Program-made: the position numbers and the translations under genes | Shown here: piece after piece, positions 1-10,002 of the stretch | How positions within the stretch are numbered: the first letter of the stretch is position 1 | Layout of the letters: the number at the start of each line of letters is the position of its first letter | The notes under the pieces: model-generated | Told to the model about the DNA's origin: nothing | Seen by the model: the letters and a program-made list of their open reading frames with translations, nothing else | Databases searched by the model: none | Assembly: GCA_963920525.1 (NCBI GenBank) | Contig: OY986435.1 | Span: 224,180,399-224,244,398, forward strand | Direction of reading: 5' to 3' | Source: Dichetophora obliterata | Lineage: Eukaryota; Arthropoda; Insecta; Diptera; Sciomyzidae | DNA length: 64,000 nt

Positions 1-1
1 T

Positions 2-1069
2 GTCTTACCAAGTGAGAGTATGATTTACATTCATGGCTTTATAGTAAAACATGAAGGAGGAAAAGATGTGGCAACAACAGGTGTGAAATTTAAAAATAAC
101 TTTGTTTCATATCTGTTTGATGAAATTCGATATGAAATTAATGGTTTTGAAGTTGATCGTACGCGCAGTCTCGGAATTTCATCCACCATGAAAAATTTTG
201 CATCATTGAATAAAGCTGAAAGCAATACATTAAAAAACGCTGGTTGGTGCTTGGAAGAGAATTTTGCGTTGGAAAAAACTCATTTCAGTTGCTGTATACC
301 TCTGAAAATGTTGATGGGCTTTGCCGAAGATTACACTAAAATAATATTAAACTCTAAGCATGAGCTTATCCTTCAGCGATCCTCATCTAACGATAGATCA
401 TTTCATCCTACCAATGCGACAGATCAATTAAAATTTACAATATTAGATATAATATGGAAAATGCCTCACATACAGCTATCGGACTATGCAAAATTGGAAA
501 TGTATAAGATAATTAACAACAAAAATCCTATTTTAATGCCTTTTCGAAGTTGGGACTGTCATGTAAATCCTATGCTTCCAAAGTCTACAAAGGTTTTATG
601 GAATGTAAAACTAGCTCCACAAAATGAACGACCTAGATTTCTTATAATCGGTCTGCAAAGAGAAAGAAGTAAAGAGGACGGAAATACGTTCGATCATTGC
701 AATATATCCAATTTAAAAGTATATTTAAACTCTGATGCATATCCCTATGACGATTTGAATAGCCGCTTTGAAATGGGACAGTATGCTGTTCCATATGATA
801 TGTATGCAAAATTTCAACAAAGCTATTATATGCGTGAACCTCAACCATTGCTAGATGTTGTTCGATATAAGGCTATTGCACCGCTTCTTGTTGTTGATGT
901 TACCTATCAAAATGAAGCAGTTAAAACTGGACCTATTGATATACGAATTGAATTTGATACCGAAGCAAACAAACCGATTCCAGATAAAACATCAGCCTAT
1001 TGTCTAGTAATCCACGATCGTTTAATTGAATACTCACCTCTAACCAGCGAAATCAGAAGAATAATTTAA
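2..1069 (+). CDS. capsid-like protein, inferred double jelly-roll fold (5' end outside window)
   Basis: The reading frame is open from base 2 to a TAA at 1067-1069 (355 codons). The first Met codon is at base 20, but the frame continues in good coding sequence upstream of it, so the true start probably lies left of the window. The protein is rich in beta-prone stretches and falls into two halves (about residues 1-150 and 150-355). The second half carries an aromatic- and Asp-rich stretch YPYDDLN, a following tract ending QQSYY, and a C-terminal AYCLVIHDR motif. I recognise this as a protein family scattered in many insect genomes that resembles double jelly-roll major capsid proteins of Polinton/Maverick-type elements and adenovirus-like agents. 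That assignment rests on recall of the family and is an inference. There is no signal peptide or membrane segment. No polymerase, integrase, protease or packaging ATPase gene follows within the window. The absence of any stop or frameshift over 1 kb contrasts with nearly every other element here, so the copy is young or constrained. It could also be a domesticated gene or a structural gene of an endogenous virus. Confidence 0.5.
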   Translation, partial: VLPSESMIYIHGFIVKHEGGKDVATTGVKFKNNFVSYLFDEIRYEINGFEVDRTRSLGISSTMKNFASLNKAESNTLKNAGWCLEENFALEKTHFSCCIPLKMLMGFAEDYTKIILNSKHELILQRSSSNDRSFHPTNATDQLKFTILDIIWKMPHIQLSDYAKLEMYKIINNKNPILMPFRSWDCHVNPMLPKSTKVLWNVKLAPQNERPRFLIIGLQRERSKEDGNTFDHCNISNLKVYLNSDAYPYDDLNSRFEMGQYAVPYDMYAKFQQSYYMREPQPLLDVVRYKAIAPLLVVDVTYQNEAVKTGPIDIRIEFDTEANKPIPDKTSAYCLVIHDRLIEYSPLTSEIRRII

Positions 1070-1211
1070 ATATTAAATTAGCTATATTTTACTTATAATG
1101 TAATAAGAATGTATCTATATATTAAAAGATTCATGTATAAATCAACCCTTTTTTGTTTTTATTTTGATTTTTATTCATATCGACATAGTTGAGTAAGGTC
1201 AAGAACATGGT

Positions 1212-2034
1212 TTGTATTCTCAAGTTCAAGATAAATTCAACTCAGCAAGCAATGCGTGATGAATCACATTACTTCAAAGTGCCTACTACAAAAAGCAGAT
1301 TTTTTTCCTCTATTCAATTTCCATATGACATAAATAAAAAGCTGCGTCCTACTAAGGTTTTTTTCTTTTTCAATATAAAAAAGCTGTTTCTTACTATGCT
1401 TTATTCCACCTACACCTAAAAATATGCTATGTTTTTTTCCCAATATGGACAAAAATTAAAGCTTCATTCAGATCTACAACTATACTATAAAATTTTTCTA
1501 AAGATCAACGTCGTAGACAAGGGCTCTCTTTTGGAGGGTCCAACCCCCATTCCATCTTTGGTCATCAGTCGACTTTTTATATTCGCACACATACCAAATA
1601 ACATTTTTATATGTTTTATATCCCAAGCCGAAATTTTCCCCCCTCGAAATCACATTCACATACTCCTATGACTATTCAACCTACTCATCCCCAAAAGCAG
1701 ATTTTTTTTTTCTCTATTCAATTTCCATATGACATAAATAAAAAGCTGTGTCCTACTATGGTTTTTTTTTAATATGAAAAAGCTGTTTCTTACTATGCTT
1801 TATTCCACCTACACCTAAAAATATGCTATGTTTTTTCCCAATATAGACAAAAATTAAAGCTTCATTCAGATCTACAACTATACAATAACATTTTTCTAAA
1901 GATCAACGTCGTACCCAAGGGGTCTCTTTTAGAGGGTTCAACACCCACATTCCATTGTATTCTCAAGTTCAAGATAAATTTAACTCAGCAAGCAATGCGT
2001 GATGAATCACATTACTTCAAAGTGCCTACTACAG
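1212..2034. repeat. nested direct duplications, order A-B-spacer-B'-A'
   Basis: Block A (1212-1290) recurs almost unchanged at 1956-2034. Block B (1291-1557) recurs at 1693-1953. All copies are in the same orientation. Between B and B' lies unique sequence with pyrimidine-rich runs. ORFs in this region are chance products of the duplicated low-complexity sequence. The unusual order suggests two successive duplications or a rearranged tandem repeat directly downstream of the capsid-like ORF. Confidence 0.8.
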
Positions 2035-2058
2035 TTTTTATCTTCTCAGAAACCCACA

Positions 2059-2206
2059 ACACACAAAACTTTTAAGCAACGTATTTTTATAACAATTTTT
2101 CATTGCATACTCTTAGGCCGTCACAAGCTACAAAGCTCAGAACCCCGAGACACAAACCTTTTAAGCAACGTATTTTTATAACAATTTTTCATTGCATACT
2201 TTTAGC
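2059..2206. repeat. tandem duplication, about 90-bp period
   Basis: A segment containing CTTTTAAGCAACGTATTTT and CATTGCATACT occurs at about 2059-2118 and again at about 2149-2206, in the same orientation with few differences. Confidence 0.75.
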
Positions 2207-2432
2207 CGCGCCCTCCAAATTAGCAAAGACTCGAACCGGGAAATCTGTGCCAGAACTCCCATTGTTACACTACTTGAATTTATGTGAATAAACGCATAAA
2301 AGAACATAATTGAGATGTTGGAAACAGGCATAAAGCAGAAAATTGGTAAAAAAGATAAATTTAAAAAAAATATCCCTTCATAATTAATTATAAAACTAAT
2401 TCCACCAATTGTGACTGCACTAGGTTGAATAC

Positions 2433-2513
2433 CAGTCTCTTAGTCTCTCCAGTCTCTCCAGAGTCTCCAGTCTCTCCAGTCTCTCCAGTCCCTCCAATCA
2501 CTCCAGTCTCTCT
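2433..2513. repeat. minisatellite of CAGTCTCTC units
   Basis: About nine imperfect copies of a 9-base unit CAGTCTCTC stand in tandem. Some copies are shortened or substituted. This is simple tandem repeat DNA with no coding potential. Confidence 0.85.
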
Positions 2514-2519
2514 AAGTAA

Positions 2520-3490
2520 CATATTTTATATTCGTTCAAGATGAACATTAACCTGTCATGAAGTCATTAAGACCTAAGAAAAAATGCACGAGATAAAAAG
2601 ATCGAAAAGTGTAGAGGAAAGGAAAGTGTAGAGGAAAGGGCTGGGTTGTGAACCATTACTTATTCTTCATTCCCTAATTGACATATCGCCAATCTTTCAA
2701 CTGTCAAGTTTGTCTTTTGACATGACTCAGCTTTTGTAGTTACACCTAAGTTTACAGACATATTAAAATCGATTGCAAAAACTTTTTCCTTTTTTTTTAA
2801 AGTGCTATCCAAGTGAGTAAAATTATTCCAAAAAGGTGAGTGCGATGCATGTTTATTTAGTGTTTTGATTCCATTTTACGATTAAATATTTTGTTATGTC
2901 GCAATATGATTGGAAATGTCGTTGTTTTTGACGTTTCCAAAATGGTGTCATAGCTGGGTTGTGAACCACTGTGGTGATTAGACTAGATTTGTACTAGAAC
3001 TGTCAAAAAACGTCAGGAAGCACCAGTATTTTGTCACTTCTGAATAAAATTGGGCTATTACAAGCAGCTAACCGAAAGAAACCATCGAAACGTGGTCGAG
3101 AGGCGATGGAGAACTGCGAGCTGACTTTTCCAATGAAGGCACAACCAGCACCACCCAAGCGTCCTAAGGCCAAATAATAATTAAAACCATCTGATTAGGA
3201 CATTTATTTTTTCACCAGTTGTTTGAGGTTTTTGGTAAAAGAACTGACCCACTCCATTGGCAATACACTGACCCACTCCATCGATTGCAATACATATGCA
3301 CTCTCAAAACACATCAGTAGTGGCTCTACAATTTTTCAAATATTAGTTGCTGTAAATGTTTTTTGGTTATTACAAGGTAAGTTCGTTAATCAGAATAGAA
3401 AATTTTAAGCCACAATTAATATTCGTTCATCCAAATATAATGTGATTGATGGATAACAATCAATTCGGTTGACCTTGAAAATACTGAAAA
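2520..3490. other. no gene recognised; short repeats and a small basic ORF remnant
   Basis: The phrase GCTGGGTTGTGAACCA occurs near 2640 and again near 2951. A frame at 3058-3178 reads a short basic, Lys/Pro-rich peptide ending PKRPKAK before two stops. It could be the tail of a lost element protein, but I do not recognise it. A 29-base phrase containing CTGACCCACTCCAT is duplicated at about 3244-3295. Confidence 0.35.
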
Positions 3491-3591
3491 TATGGGTGAT
3501 CCAATAACAGCTTTCCACTTTGTTTTCTAAATAAAATACATAAAAATCCATGTATTAATGCAAATCTTTATTTGGGATGATAGTTCGGTTG

Positions 3592-4312
3592 CTACACGGA
3601 GATAATAATTTTGCTTGAATCAAACTCAACTTTGCTCAATCTCGCTGTGATTTTAGAAAACGATTGCTAAATTGTAATCACTCCTCATGTATTAACGAAA
3701 AAGCAAAATACTGATTTAATTCAAGCCACATTTTGCTAAGTTATTATAAACAGCAAAAGCAAATTTCTTCTTAATTCAAGCAAATATTTGCTAAGTTATT
3801 ATAAGCTCAAAAAGCAAATTTTTACTTAACTAATGCAAATATTTGCTAAGTTATTATAAACTCAAATAGCAAATTTTTACTAAATTCAAGCAAATTTCTT
3901 TTAAACACACGAGCACACGTTTATTCTTATTGAAGAAAATTGGGCGACGATTTACAACAGCGATGTTCAAATCTCCAGATGGTGGTAGTTTTTCAATTTA
4001 ATGTAATACTAGTAATTATTTCACTTCAAAAAAATGCTAGATTTCAGCAACAATTAATCAAAATTAGCCATTCCAATTTATAATAATTGAGCAAATATTT
4101 GCTTGAATTAAGCAGAAATTTGCTTTTGCAGCTTATAATAACTTAGCAAAATTTTGCTAGAATTTAATAAAAATTTTACTTAGTTATGATAAACTGGAAT
4201 AGCAAATTTTGATTAGTTTTTGCTGAAATCTAGCATAGTTTTGAAGGGGCTGAGCAAGTGCAAGTTTTGCTTAACCACAATACAAATTTATCAAACAGTT
4301 TTCTCCGTGTAG
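3592..4312. mobile_element. palindromic MITE, termini CTACACGGAGA
   Basis: The element starts CTACACGGAGA and ends TCTCCGTGTAG, an 11-bp perfect inverted terminus. Inside, the motif GCAAATATTTGCTAAGTTATTATAA is repeated on both strands (shortened or varied), so the two halves are inverted copies of one another. No coding capacity is seen. Flanking bases do not give a clear target duplication, so the superfamily is not assigned. It lies inside the mariner relic. Confidence 0.7.
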
Positions 4313-4383
4313 AGCTCAATGTTTAAAAATTATTTCGTCCAAATACTGCCCACGACTTGCTCTTAAATGGTCCATTCTGTGGG

Positions 4384-4526
4384 TCCAATTTTTAACAACT
4401 CTCCACGGGCTCCATCCGCTTTTTTGAAGAAATATGGTCCGATGATGCCTCCTACCCATAAAACACACCAAACAGTACATTTATCGGAATACATTGGAAA
4501 CTCTTGGATTACTATTGATTGTTCAT
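4384..4526 (-). pseudogene. mariner transposase fragment
   Basis: Reading the minus strand gives a stretch with TVWC, then LWVGGIIGPYFFK. This is the hallmark region between the first and second catalytic aspartates in one mariner subgroup, where related copies read TVWxxxxAGGIIGPYxF. Two other copies of this subgroup occur in the window (19394-19768 and 51807-52870), which supports the call. Downstream codons (toward lower coordinates) run into stops, and the catalytic Asp residues are not present in the surviving piece. The 3' part was cut off by the MITE insertion at 4312. The fragment cannot encode an active enzyme. I am confident of the family and less so of the exact limits. Confidence 0.6.
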
Positions 4527-4829
4527 AGGCCCAATTCAACCGGTTTAAAAAAAAAAACGCTCATAACGACCATTACAACATTCAACAAATGATATTGAAG
4601 AACTCTGTAACATTCCCTAACTGATGACTGATTTTGGTAGTAAGTTTAATAAACGCACAATTAATAAACGTTGTTTAAGAGTGAGTCTATTAATGACTGA
4701 GTCGTATTGAATACAGAACACAAACGTCGTATGGATTTGACGTCGTAGGCATTTGACTCATAACAGCTGTCAAAACAACCCAATTGAAAAAAGGGACCTC
4801 GTATTGGGTCACCCTTTATTAAAAAAGTA

Positions 4830-5360
4830 CCCTTTACATCATGGGAATTACTAAAACGATGTACGTGACTACTTTCCTATAAAAGGAAATTTTACTTTAC
4901 AACACGATTTAACTGGTTAGTTGACTTGAATTAAGTGTTGCCTGAAACGAGTTTGAGTTAAATTTTATAGGCAACTCTTGCTAATATGCTAATAATTATT
5001 AAAGAAGCTGCAGAGTCTCTTATTTAATTTCAGTTTTTTTCGGCACCCAAACCAAATGATTCGAATAGTTAGATGATAAATCTTGGCATTTATGATACCT
5101 CACGAATACCAATGCAATAAATATTTGTACAACACCTAATTCAGCACAAATAAGCACAAACACATCAAGTGTTGGGCATACATTTTAATATGAATGCATG
5201 TGTTGACATGACCCAATGGGCAATTGCAGGAGTCCAAAGGCCTTCTAGCAGGCCTGCGTTTGGTTTTAATAGGCCTTCCACACTCCTTGCATACACCGTT
5301 TTGCATGGTTGTTAAGAATCGATAGCTTATTTTGCATCAATACAAAATACAAATGAAAGT
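4830..5360. other. no gene recognised
   Basis: AT-rich DNA with a short GC-richer island near 5230-5290. I see no coding frame, inverted repeat or tandem repeat that I can support. Confidence 0.4.
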
Positions 5361-5365
5361 AAGCT

Positions 5366-5730
5366 TTCGGGAGCCCGGGTTCGAGACCAAATTCGGAAAA
5401 AAAATTTTTTTTAATTTTTTTAAAATTAACATTTTTTACAAACGGTTCTGTGCATTAAAATTTTTTTTTTTAACTTTTTTATAAATTTTCTTCAAGTTTT
5501 TTATGATTTTCTCATCATAAAAGAAAAGACTTAGAGTTTTTCCATATAAATATTATCATATGATATAATATGTAATGTGTTAGTTTTCGGGAGCCCAGGT
5601 TCGAGACCCAACTCGGACAAAAAATTTTATTTAGTTGTTGTTTTTTTAAATCTAAATTTTTTACAAACTCTTCTGTGTATTTAAAATTTTTTGGAATTTT
5701 TTTTGTAAATTTTTCATATAAAATAATATG
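5366..5730 (+). repeat. duplicated SINE-like unit with tRNA T-arm/B-box
   Basis: The phrase TTCGGGAGCCCGGGTTCGAG at 5366 recurs at about 5585 with few changes, each followed by GACC and by T/A-rich sequence containing ACAAAC.GTTCTGTG. GGTTCGAGACC fits the RNA polymerase III B-box consensus (GGTTCGANNCC) and looks like a tRNA T arm. A matching A box is not evident. I infer two tandem copies, about 220 bp apart, of the tail of a tRNA-derived SINE rather than a tRNA gene. Confidence 0.5.
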
Positions 5731-5739
5731 AAAAGAATC

Positions 5740-6385
5740 AGAACCTTCAAAAGGTAGGCCTTACAGAAGAACTCATCAATGCAGTGATCATGGAAGGTGT
5801 ATTGACGCCAATAAAAGCTGTGCTAGCATGCCTTCTTTTGCGGAGCACTCGCAAAAATGCCCACTGGGGAGTGATAAACACACTCACGCGCACAAGTGCT
5901 CCAACATGTAGTTGTGTGTGTCTTGCGTGTGAAGGAATTCACAGAATCATTTATCAGACTGTAACCAGGCAAGAAGCTCAACTCTGAAAAACACTGGCGC
6001 CAGAATTTCACTTTGTCAGCGTCAGTGTTCGACGTTGCACAGTGGTTTAAAAGGGAAATTCAATCATATGTTATGTTGTTTTTTTTTTAATGATTTTTTA
6101 AGAAAAGTCTTCTCAATTTTTGTGGATGAGTAAAAAATTCACAAAATTTTTTCCTCTTAAAACAAGTCGTAATTTATTTTTGTTTTTTATTTTTGTTTTA
6201 AACATGCAATCACAATAGAGTTCAGCTACTACAGCTTTTTCTCACTTTCTCCGCATTAGATCATCTTAAGAATCAATCCATATATCATTGAAATATCTCA
6301 ACGATATCAATAAGAGTAGTTCAAAACAATCTAAAGTGAGAAAAATTTGAGAAATTTGTGTGAAATTTCTGGGCCGTGCAGAATG
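5740..6385. other. no gene recognised
   Basis: Two opposite ORFs of about 60 codons overlap here (5784-6011), each without any recognisable motif. The rest is T-rich sequence. I regard it as non-coding. Confidence 0.4.
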
Positions 6386-6387
6386 GG

Positions 6388-6924
6388 GCAATTTACATCT
6401 CAGTGAAATTGACTGAAGCTTATCGCGTTTTTTGTTCTTTTTTTACTCTCCCTGAGATATTTGACTGAGTTACTGCTTACATCTGATTTTTTTGACTGAT
6501 GGTCATTGCAAACATTTATTATTACTTTTCTACTATCTGCTAGTGTGCATCGAAGTGTTATAGAATATTTTAGTTATTTATTAATTTAATTTTAATGGAG
6601 TGTGATAATGAAAACATTGGTAATCTTTTAGGATTGAAACTGATCACTCTGGCAAGCGATACGCCGGAAATTAAAGATACAATAAAAGTACTTTTATGCT
6701 GAATTTAATACCTTATGAATTATTTGCTACTAGGCAGTAGACAAGTAAAAGTTTGCAACCGTTTGACTGACTGATGCAGGTTTTAGGCTCACTGAAAATT
6801 TGACTGATACCATGAATTTTAAAAAGTTAATTTTCGCTCTCGCAGAGAGTTCATTTTATTTTTAGCTGGGAAAACAACAACAAATTTTGACTGATTACTG
6901 ACTTTGACTGACGTGTAAATTGCA
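6388..6924. mobile_element. MITE with GACTGA-rich sub-terminal repeats
   Basis: The left end reads GCAATTTACATCTCAGTGAAA. The reverse complement of the right end reads GCAATTTACACGTCAGTCAAA, so the two termini are imperfect inverted repeats of about 20 bp. The interior and both flanks are dense in the word TTGACTGA and its variants (about ten copies between 6408 and 6950). There is no coding frame. Multiple copies of a short word near both ends are typical of transposase-binding sites in non-autonomous elements, which is an inference. Confidence 0.6.
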
Positions 6925-7118
6925 ACAATTCTTTCCCGTGCGTCGACTGATGGCAGGCAGTGCACCGCACCGTCTGCTGGATGAATTCGGGGGTGAAGGA
7001 GGCGAAAGAAGAGCGGAAAATTTTGAGTGAATGAAGAGCGTAGATGTATTGAACCCGTGAGAGTGAGAGTGAGATCATGCTGTTATGGAAAAGCAGTGTT
7101 TCACATTTTGCATATTAA

Positions 7119-7344
7119 CCCTGCTGTTAGATTAAAAAAATGTACGAATGGTCCCTAATCCAAGATAAGTAAGTTTTAATTTTTCTCAGTCTTGTTTTAT
7201 GACAGACAGCTGAATTTATGGAAACAACACTGTTTTATAAAAAAGTCACGTGAGCCTAAATTTATTGGCAATATATGCCTCCATTCAAAAGTTATAAAAG
7301 AAACAAGCCAAAAAGGACCAAATGGTCCTAATCTAACAGCAGGG
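7119..7344. mobile_element. piggyBac-type MITE with TTAA target duplication
   Basis: TTAA at 7115-7118 and 7345-7348 flanks a 226-bp element. Its ends are perfect inverted repeats of 16 bp beyond the TTAA (CCCTGCTGTTAGATTA and its complement), and the match continues imperfectly through GAATGGTCC. TTAA duplication plus a CCC-starting terminus is the signature of the piggyBac superfamily. There is no coding capacity. Confidence 0.85.
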
Positions 7345-7968
7345 TTAAGAGGATTTTTACTTAAAGGGGTTTTACTATTTGGCATTTTAGTTTTTTTATA
7401 GACGTATAATTTAGTCTTAAAGCGCGGTTTTTTACAAATTGTTTAAACTTTGGGGTAAAGGTACAGCATTTAATATTGAACGTTCAAAGATAAAATAAAT
7501 GCCAAAATATGAGTTATGTGGCGAATATTTGTTATATGGTATAACATTTTTTCGGAATTACCATTACAACCCCTCACAATAAAGAATATCCGCAAATTTT
7601 GACTTTAATTTTAGCAAATACTAAAGCAACCAAGCTACTATTTTTTTGAGAACACAAAACGATATATTTTTAATTCAATATATTAATATTAGTTCTATTA
7701 AAAATTATACAATTTTTCAATATATTATACTTTTATATATAATATTAGGATTAAAAATTATAGAAAACTTCTTCTTTTAACTTGACCTCAATGTGAAAAA
7801 AGTTAAACTTATGAAAGGAACGATTCAATTAAAGCTTTCTGTCCTAATTTTTTTTTTGATCGCTTACTTGGAGAATATAATTTTAACTGTTTTCCTTGCC
7901 TCGAATCGCTATCTAAATCTCAAGATTTAAACATTTCAAAATATACTGAGGAAGTAACTGCATTGGAA

Positions 7969-8565
7969 CTGGGGGTGGAGGATTTTCTCGTGAGTTTCAT
8001 ACACCAGATGCTCTTGGGCAGGGTGGTGAACTCAGAACTGGGGGGATCCTGCACTCGTAGGTTTGTAAGCAGAGGCACTCCGCAGGGAGGAGTTTTGTCT
8101 CCACTTTTGTGGTCCGTGACTGTTGACCAGCTGTTGCGTATCATGGAGGGGGAAGGCTACAGGGTTGTTGCTTATGCAGACGATATTGCAATAATTTTTA
8201 ACGGAAAGTTTCCCCAGACTCTCTGTCAACTCATGAAGAGAGCACTCTTAATTCTCTCGAGATGGGCATCCACGTGTGGTTTAAGTGTAAACCCCGAGAA
8301 AAGAGATCTCATTCTTTTCACTAGGAAATATAAAACCCCCAACTTAGAACCTCCGCGTCTGAACGGAACGAGGTTGCTCTTTAGCGACAGCACGAAATAC
8401 CTAGGAGTTATTCTGGATAAGAAGCTTATCTGGAATGTTAACATTAAGGAACGTGTTAAAAAGGCAAACATAGCACTATTTGCCTGTAAAAAAGCTATAG
8501 GTAAAAAAATGGGGTTTCTCCCCGAAAATAGTACGCTGGATTTATACAGCAATTGTCCGCCCCAT
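7969..8565 (+). pseudogene. LINE reverse transcriptase, palm and thumb
   Basis: The frame gives the reverse transcriptase block GTPQGGVLSPLLW, followed about 20 residues later by the catalytic YADD box (nt 8173-8184), and then KYLGVILDKKL, the conserved thumb motif of non-LTR reverse transcriptases. The N-terminal fingers and the endonuclease are missing because the copy is 5' truncated at its insertion point. Around 8540-8570 the correct frame shifts by one: the next block, beginning MYGSLAWW, continues in another frame. The enzyme would copy its own RNA at a nicked chromosomal site. This copy cannot make a full product. Classification in the I/R1/LOA group comes from the RNase H downstream. 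Confidence 0.85.
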
Positions 8566-9804
8566 ACTAATGTATGGCTCACTGGCATGGTGGAGGGCCC
8601 TTGATAAGGCATCCGCACATCAGAAGTTTGCAAAGGTGCAAAGAAGCGCAGGTCTTTGTATTACGGGGGCACTGTCCTCAACACCAACTAGCGACCTCAA
8701 TGTCATGCTTCACCTTCCTCCTCTCGATATCTTTGCCAGGGAATGTGCCAACACAGCAGCCCTGAGACTTAGAGAATCTGGTAATTGGATAGGAAACAAC
8801 TGCGGCCACACAATTATTCTGAACTCGTCTGCACCCGACAAAACAGACTACTGTGTGCTGTGCTTAAATCTTGAAAAGAACTATGCAGTTTTCATCCCTT
8901 CACGGCTAGACTGGGCAAACAAAATCCCCCTTAAAACCTCCGCCATAAAAATCTTCACAGATGGATCCAAACTTCGAGAACAAGTTGGGGGAGGTATCTA
9001 CTCCCAGGATCTCGAAATCGAAGCGTCCTTTAGACTTCCTAACTATTGTTGTGTCTACCAAGCGGAAATGATGGCTATTCACTAAACCACTAGGACTCTA
9101 GGTCAAAAAGACCTTGAAGGAAAAAGTATCTCCATCTTTTAAGATAGCCAAGCTGCACTGAAAGCACTGAACTCAAATATTGACAACTCTAAAACTCTCA
9201 CTGAGTGCCGCAAATCTCTTAACGAGATGGCAAGGCTACTCAGGATTCACCTCATATGGGTACCCGGACACAGGGATATTGAGGGCAACAATTTGGCCGA
9301 CGAATTGGCAAGGAAGGGTACGATCTCTAACACCCTCTTAAATGAGGACTTTATTGGTATACCCATTTCCTCCTATAAACTCCAGTGCAAGAACAGATCC
9401 CTAGGTCTTGCACAAGAACGCTGGGAACACCTTGATACATGTAGGATAACTAAGCTAACATGGCCTACCTACGACTTAAAACGCACCAACTCACTGCTTG
9501 AGTTAAGCAGGGTAAACCTGTCAAAAATAGTAGGAATCCTAACGGGTCACTGCCTGATCGGAGCGCATGCCCTTCGGTTGGGAGTTGCATCAAACGATTT
9601 CGTAGAAGCTGCAGATGTGAGGAGGAGGAGGTGGAAAACGTTCAGCACCTCCTCTGCGAATGTCCGGCTCTAGCTAAAAGGAGAATGGCAACTCTGGGCC
9701 TTCCCTTTTTAAATGGACTTGCCGAAGTCTCATGCCTGGAAATCAAGCATATACTCAAATTCATTATCCGCTCGAACTGGTTTGAGGAGGGAAATCTCTA
9801 TTAG
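8566..9804 (+). pseudogene. LINE RNase H and C-terminal domain
   Basis: After the frameshift, the frame from 8570 runs through MYGSLAWW and a linker to an RNase H core beginning with the first catalytic Asp in FTDGSK (about 8957), followed by GGGIYS and the Glu of the QAEMMAI helix. A TAA stops the frame at 9083-9085 and another stop lies at about 9138. After them the domain resumes with DSQAALKAL and then IHLIWVPGHRDIEGNNLADELA (residues given in two motifs: VPGH and NxxADELA, the last catalytic His/Asp region). The C-terminal cysteine motif CxxC...HxxxC follows in a further frame near 9615-9665, and the last stop is at about 9802. At least two stops and two frameshifts show that it is dead. 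RNase H would remove the RNA strand of the hybrid during integration. Confidence 0.8.
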
Positions 9805-9885
9805 GTTTTTTAAAGAGATCATGTGGTATCACAACGGGCCTGCACTGGCCTAAGTGTACGAGTCGTCTATCGGCTCAGCCACCAT

Positions 9886-9908
9886 TACCTAACCTAACCT
9901 AACCTAAC
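9886..9908 (+). repeat. (CCTAA)n LINE tail
   Basis: Four to five tandem CCTAA units end the LINE and merge into the target duplication. The unit equals the complement of the common insect telomere repeat TTAGG, but here it is the 3' tail of a retrotransposon. Confidence 0.85.
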
Positions 9909-10002
9909 TGCATTGGAAAGCCAACTTAAGCTAAGGTTTCCTGAAATGTTTAAAAAATTTTATAATATACGTTTGTTTTCAGTAGGTATTATTGCCAAAT
10001 AA

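Larger units (their letters stand above)
3491..4817 (-). mobile_element. mariner-type element relic, interrupted by a MITE
   Basis: The left end carries GGGTGATCCAATA (3494-3506). The right end, read in reverse complement, carries GGGTGACCCAATA, giving matching terminal inverted repeats. Between them the minus strand encodes a recognisable piece of mariner transposase (about 4384-4526). The element is split by the palindromic element at 3592-4312, so it inserted first and decayed. Its ends resemble those of the mariner copy at 51666-52922 in the AAAGGGTG start. Confidence 0.6.
7969..9904 (+). mobile_element. 5'-truncated non-LTR retrotransposon with RNase H
   Basis: The insertion is delimited by a 13-14 bp direct repeat, TAACTGCATTGGAA at 7955-7968 and 9905-9918. 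It contains the 3' two-thirds of a LINE ORF2 (reverse transcriptase from about the fingers/palm boundary, RNase H, C-terminal domain). It ends in a simple (CCTAA)n tail at 9886-9908. The 5' truncation, the variable-length target duplication and the 3' tail are the classic products of target-primed reverse transcription. The presence of RNase H places it in the I/R1/LOA group of non-LTR elements. Confidence 0.85.
7855..10002 (+). pseudogene. hAT-derived (ZBED5-like) protein fragment, split by a LINE insertion
   Basis: Joining 7855-7968 to 9919-10002 across the LINE gives one continuous reading frame of about 65 codons (duplicated target counted once), ending in TAA at 10000-10002. The frame contains an acidic stretch KYTEEV and then LKLRFPE before an aromatic-rich end. 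I associate this spacing (KYTEEVxxLExQxKxRF) with the region shortly before the C-terminal dimerisation domain of hAT transposase-derived proteins of the ZBED5/ZBED-SCAND3 type. That is a recall-based inference. Upstream of 7855 the frame runs into low-complexity T sequence and I cannot extend it. The frame resumes in phase after the LINE, which confirms that the LINE inserted into already existing coding-like DNA. It is a fragment and cannot function. Confidence 0.4.

Noticed and set aside
3058..3178. Basic short ORF ending PKRPKAK
   Set aside because: Too short to assign. No matching domain and no neighbouring element structure. Mentioned only as a remnant.
5784..6011. ORFs on both strands with Cys-rich stretch
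   Set aside because: The cysteine spacing is irregular and the two frames overlap exactly. No start context or homology to support a secreted peptide.
9886..9908. Telomere or interstitial telomeric tract
   Set aside because: Only four to five units exist, exactly at the 3' end of a LINE and overlapping its target duplication.
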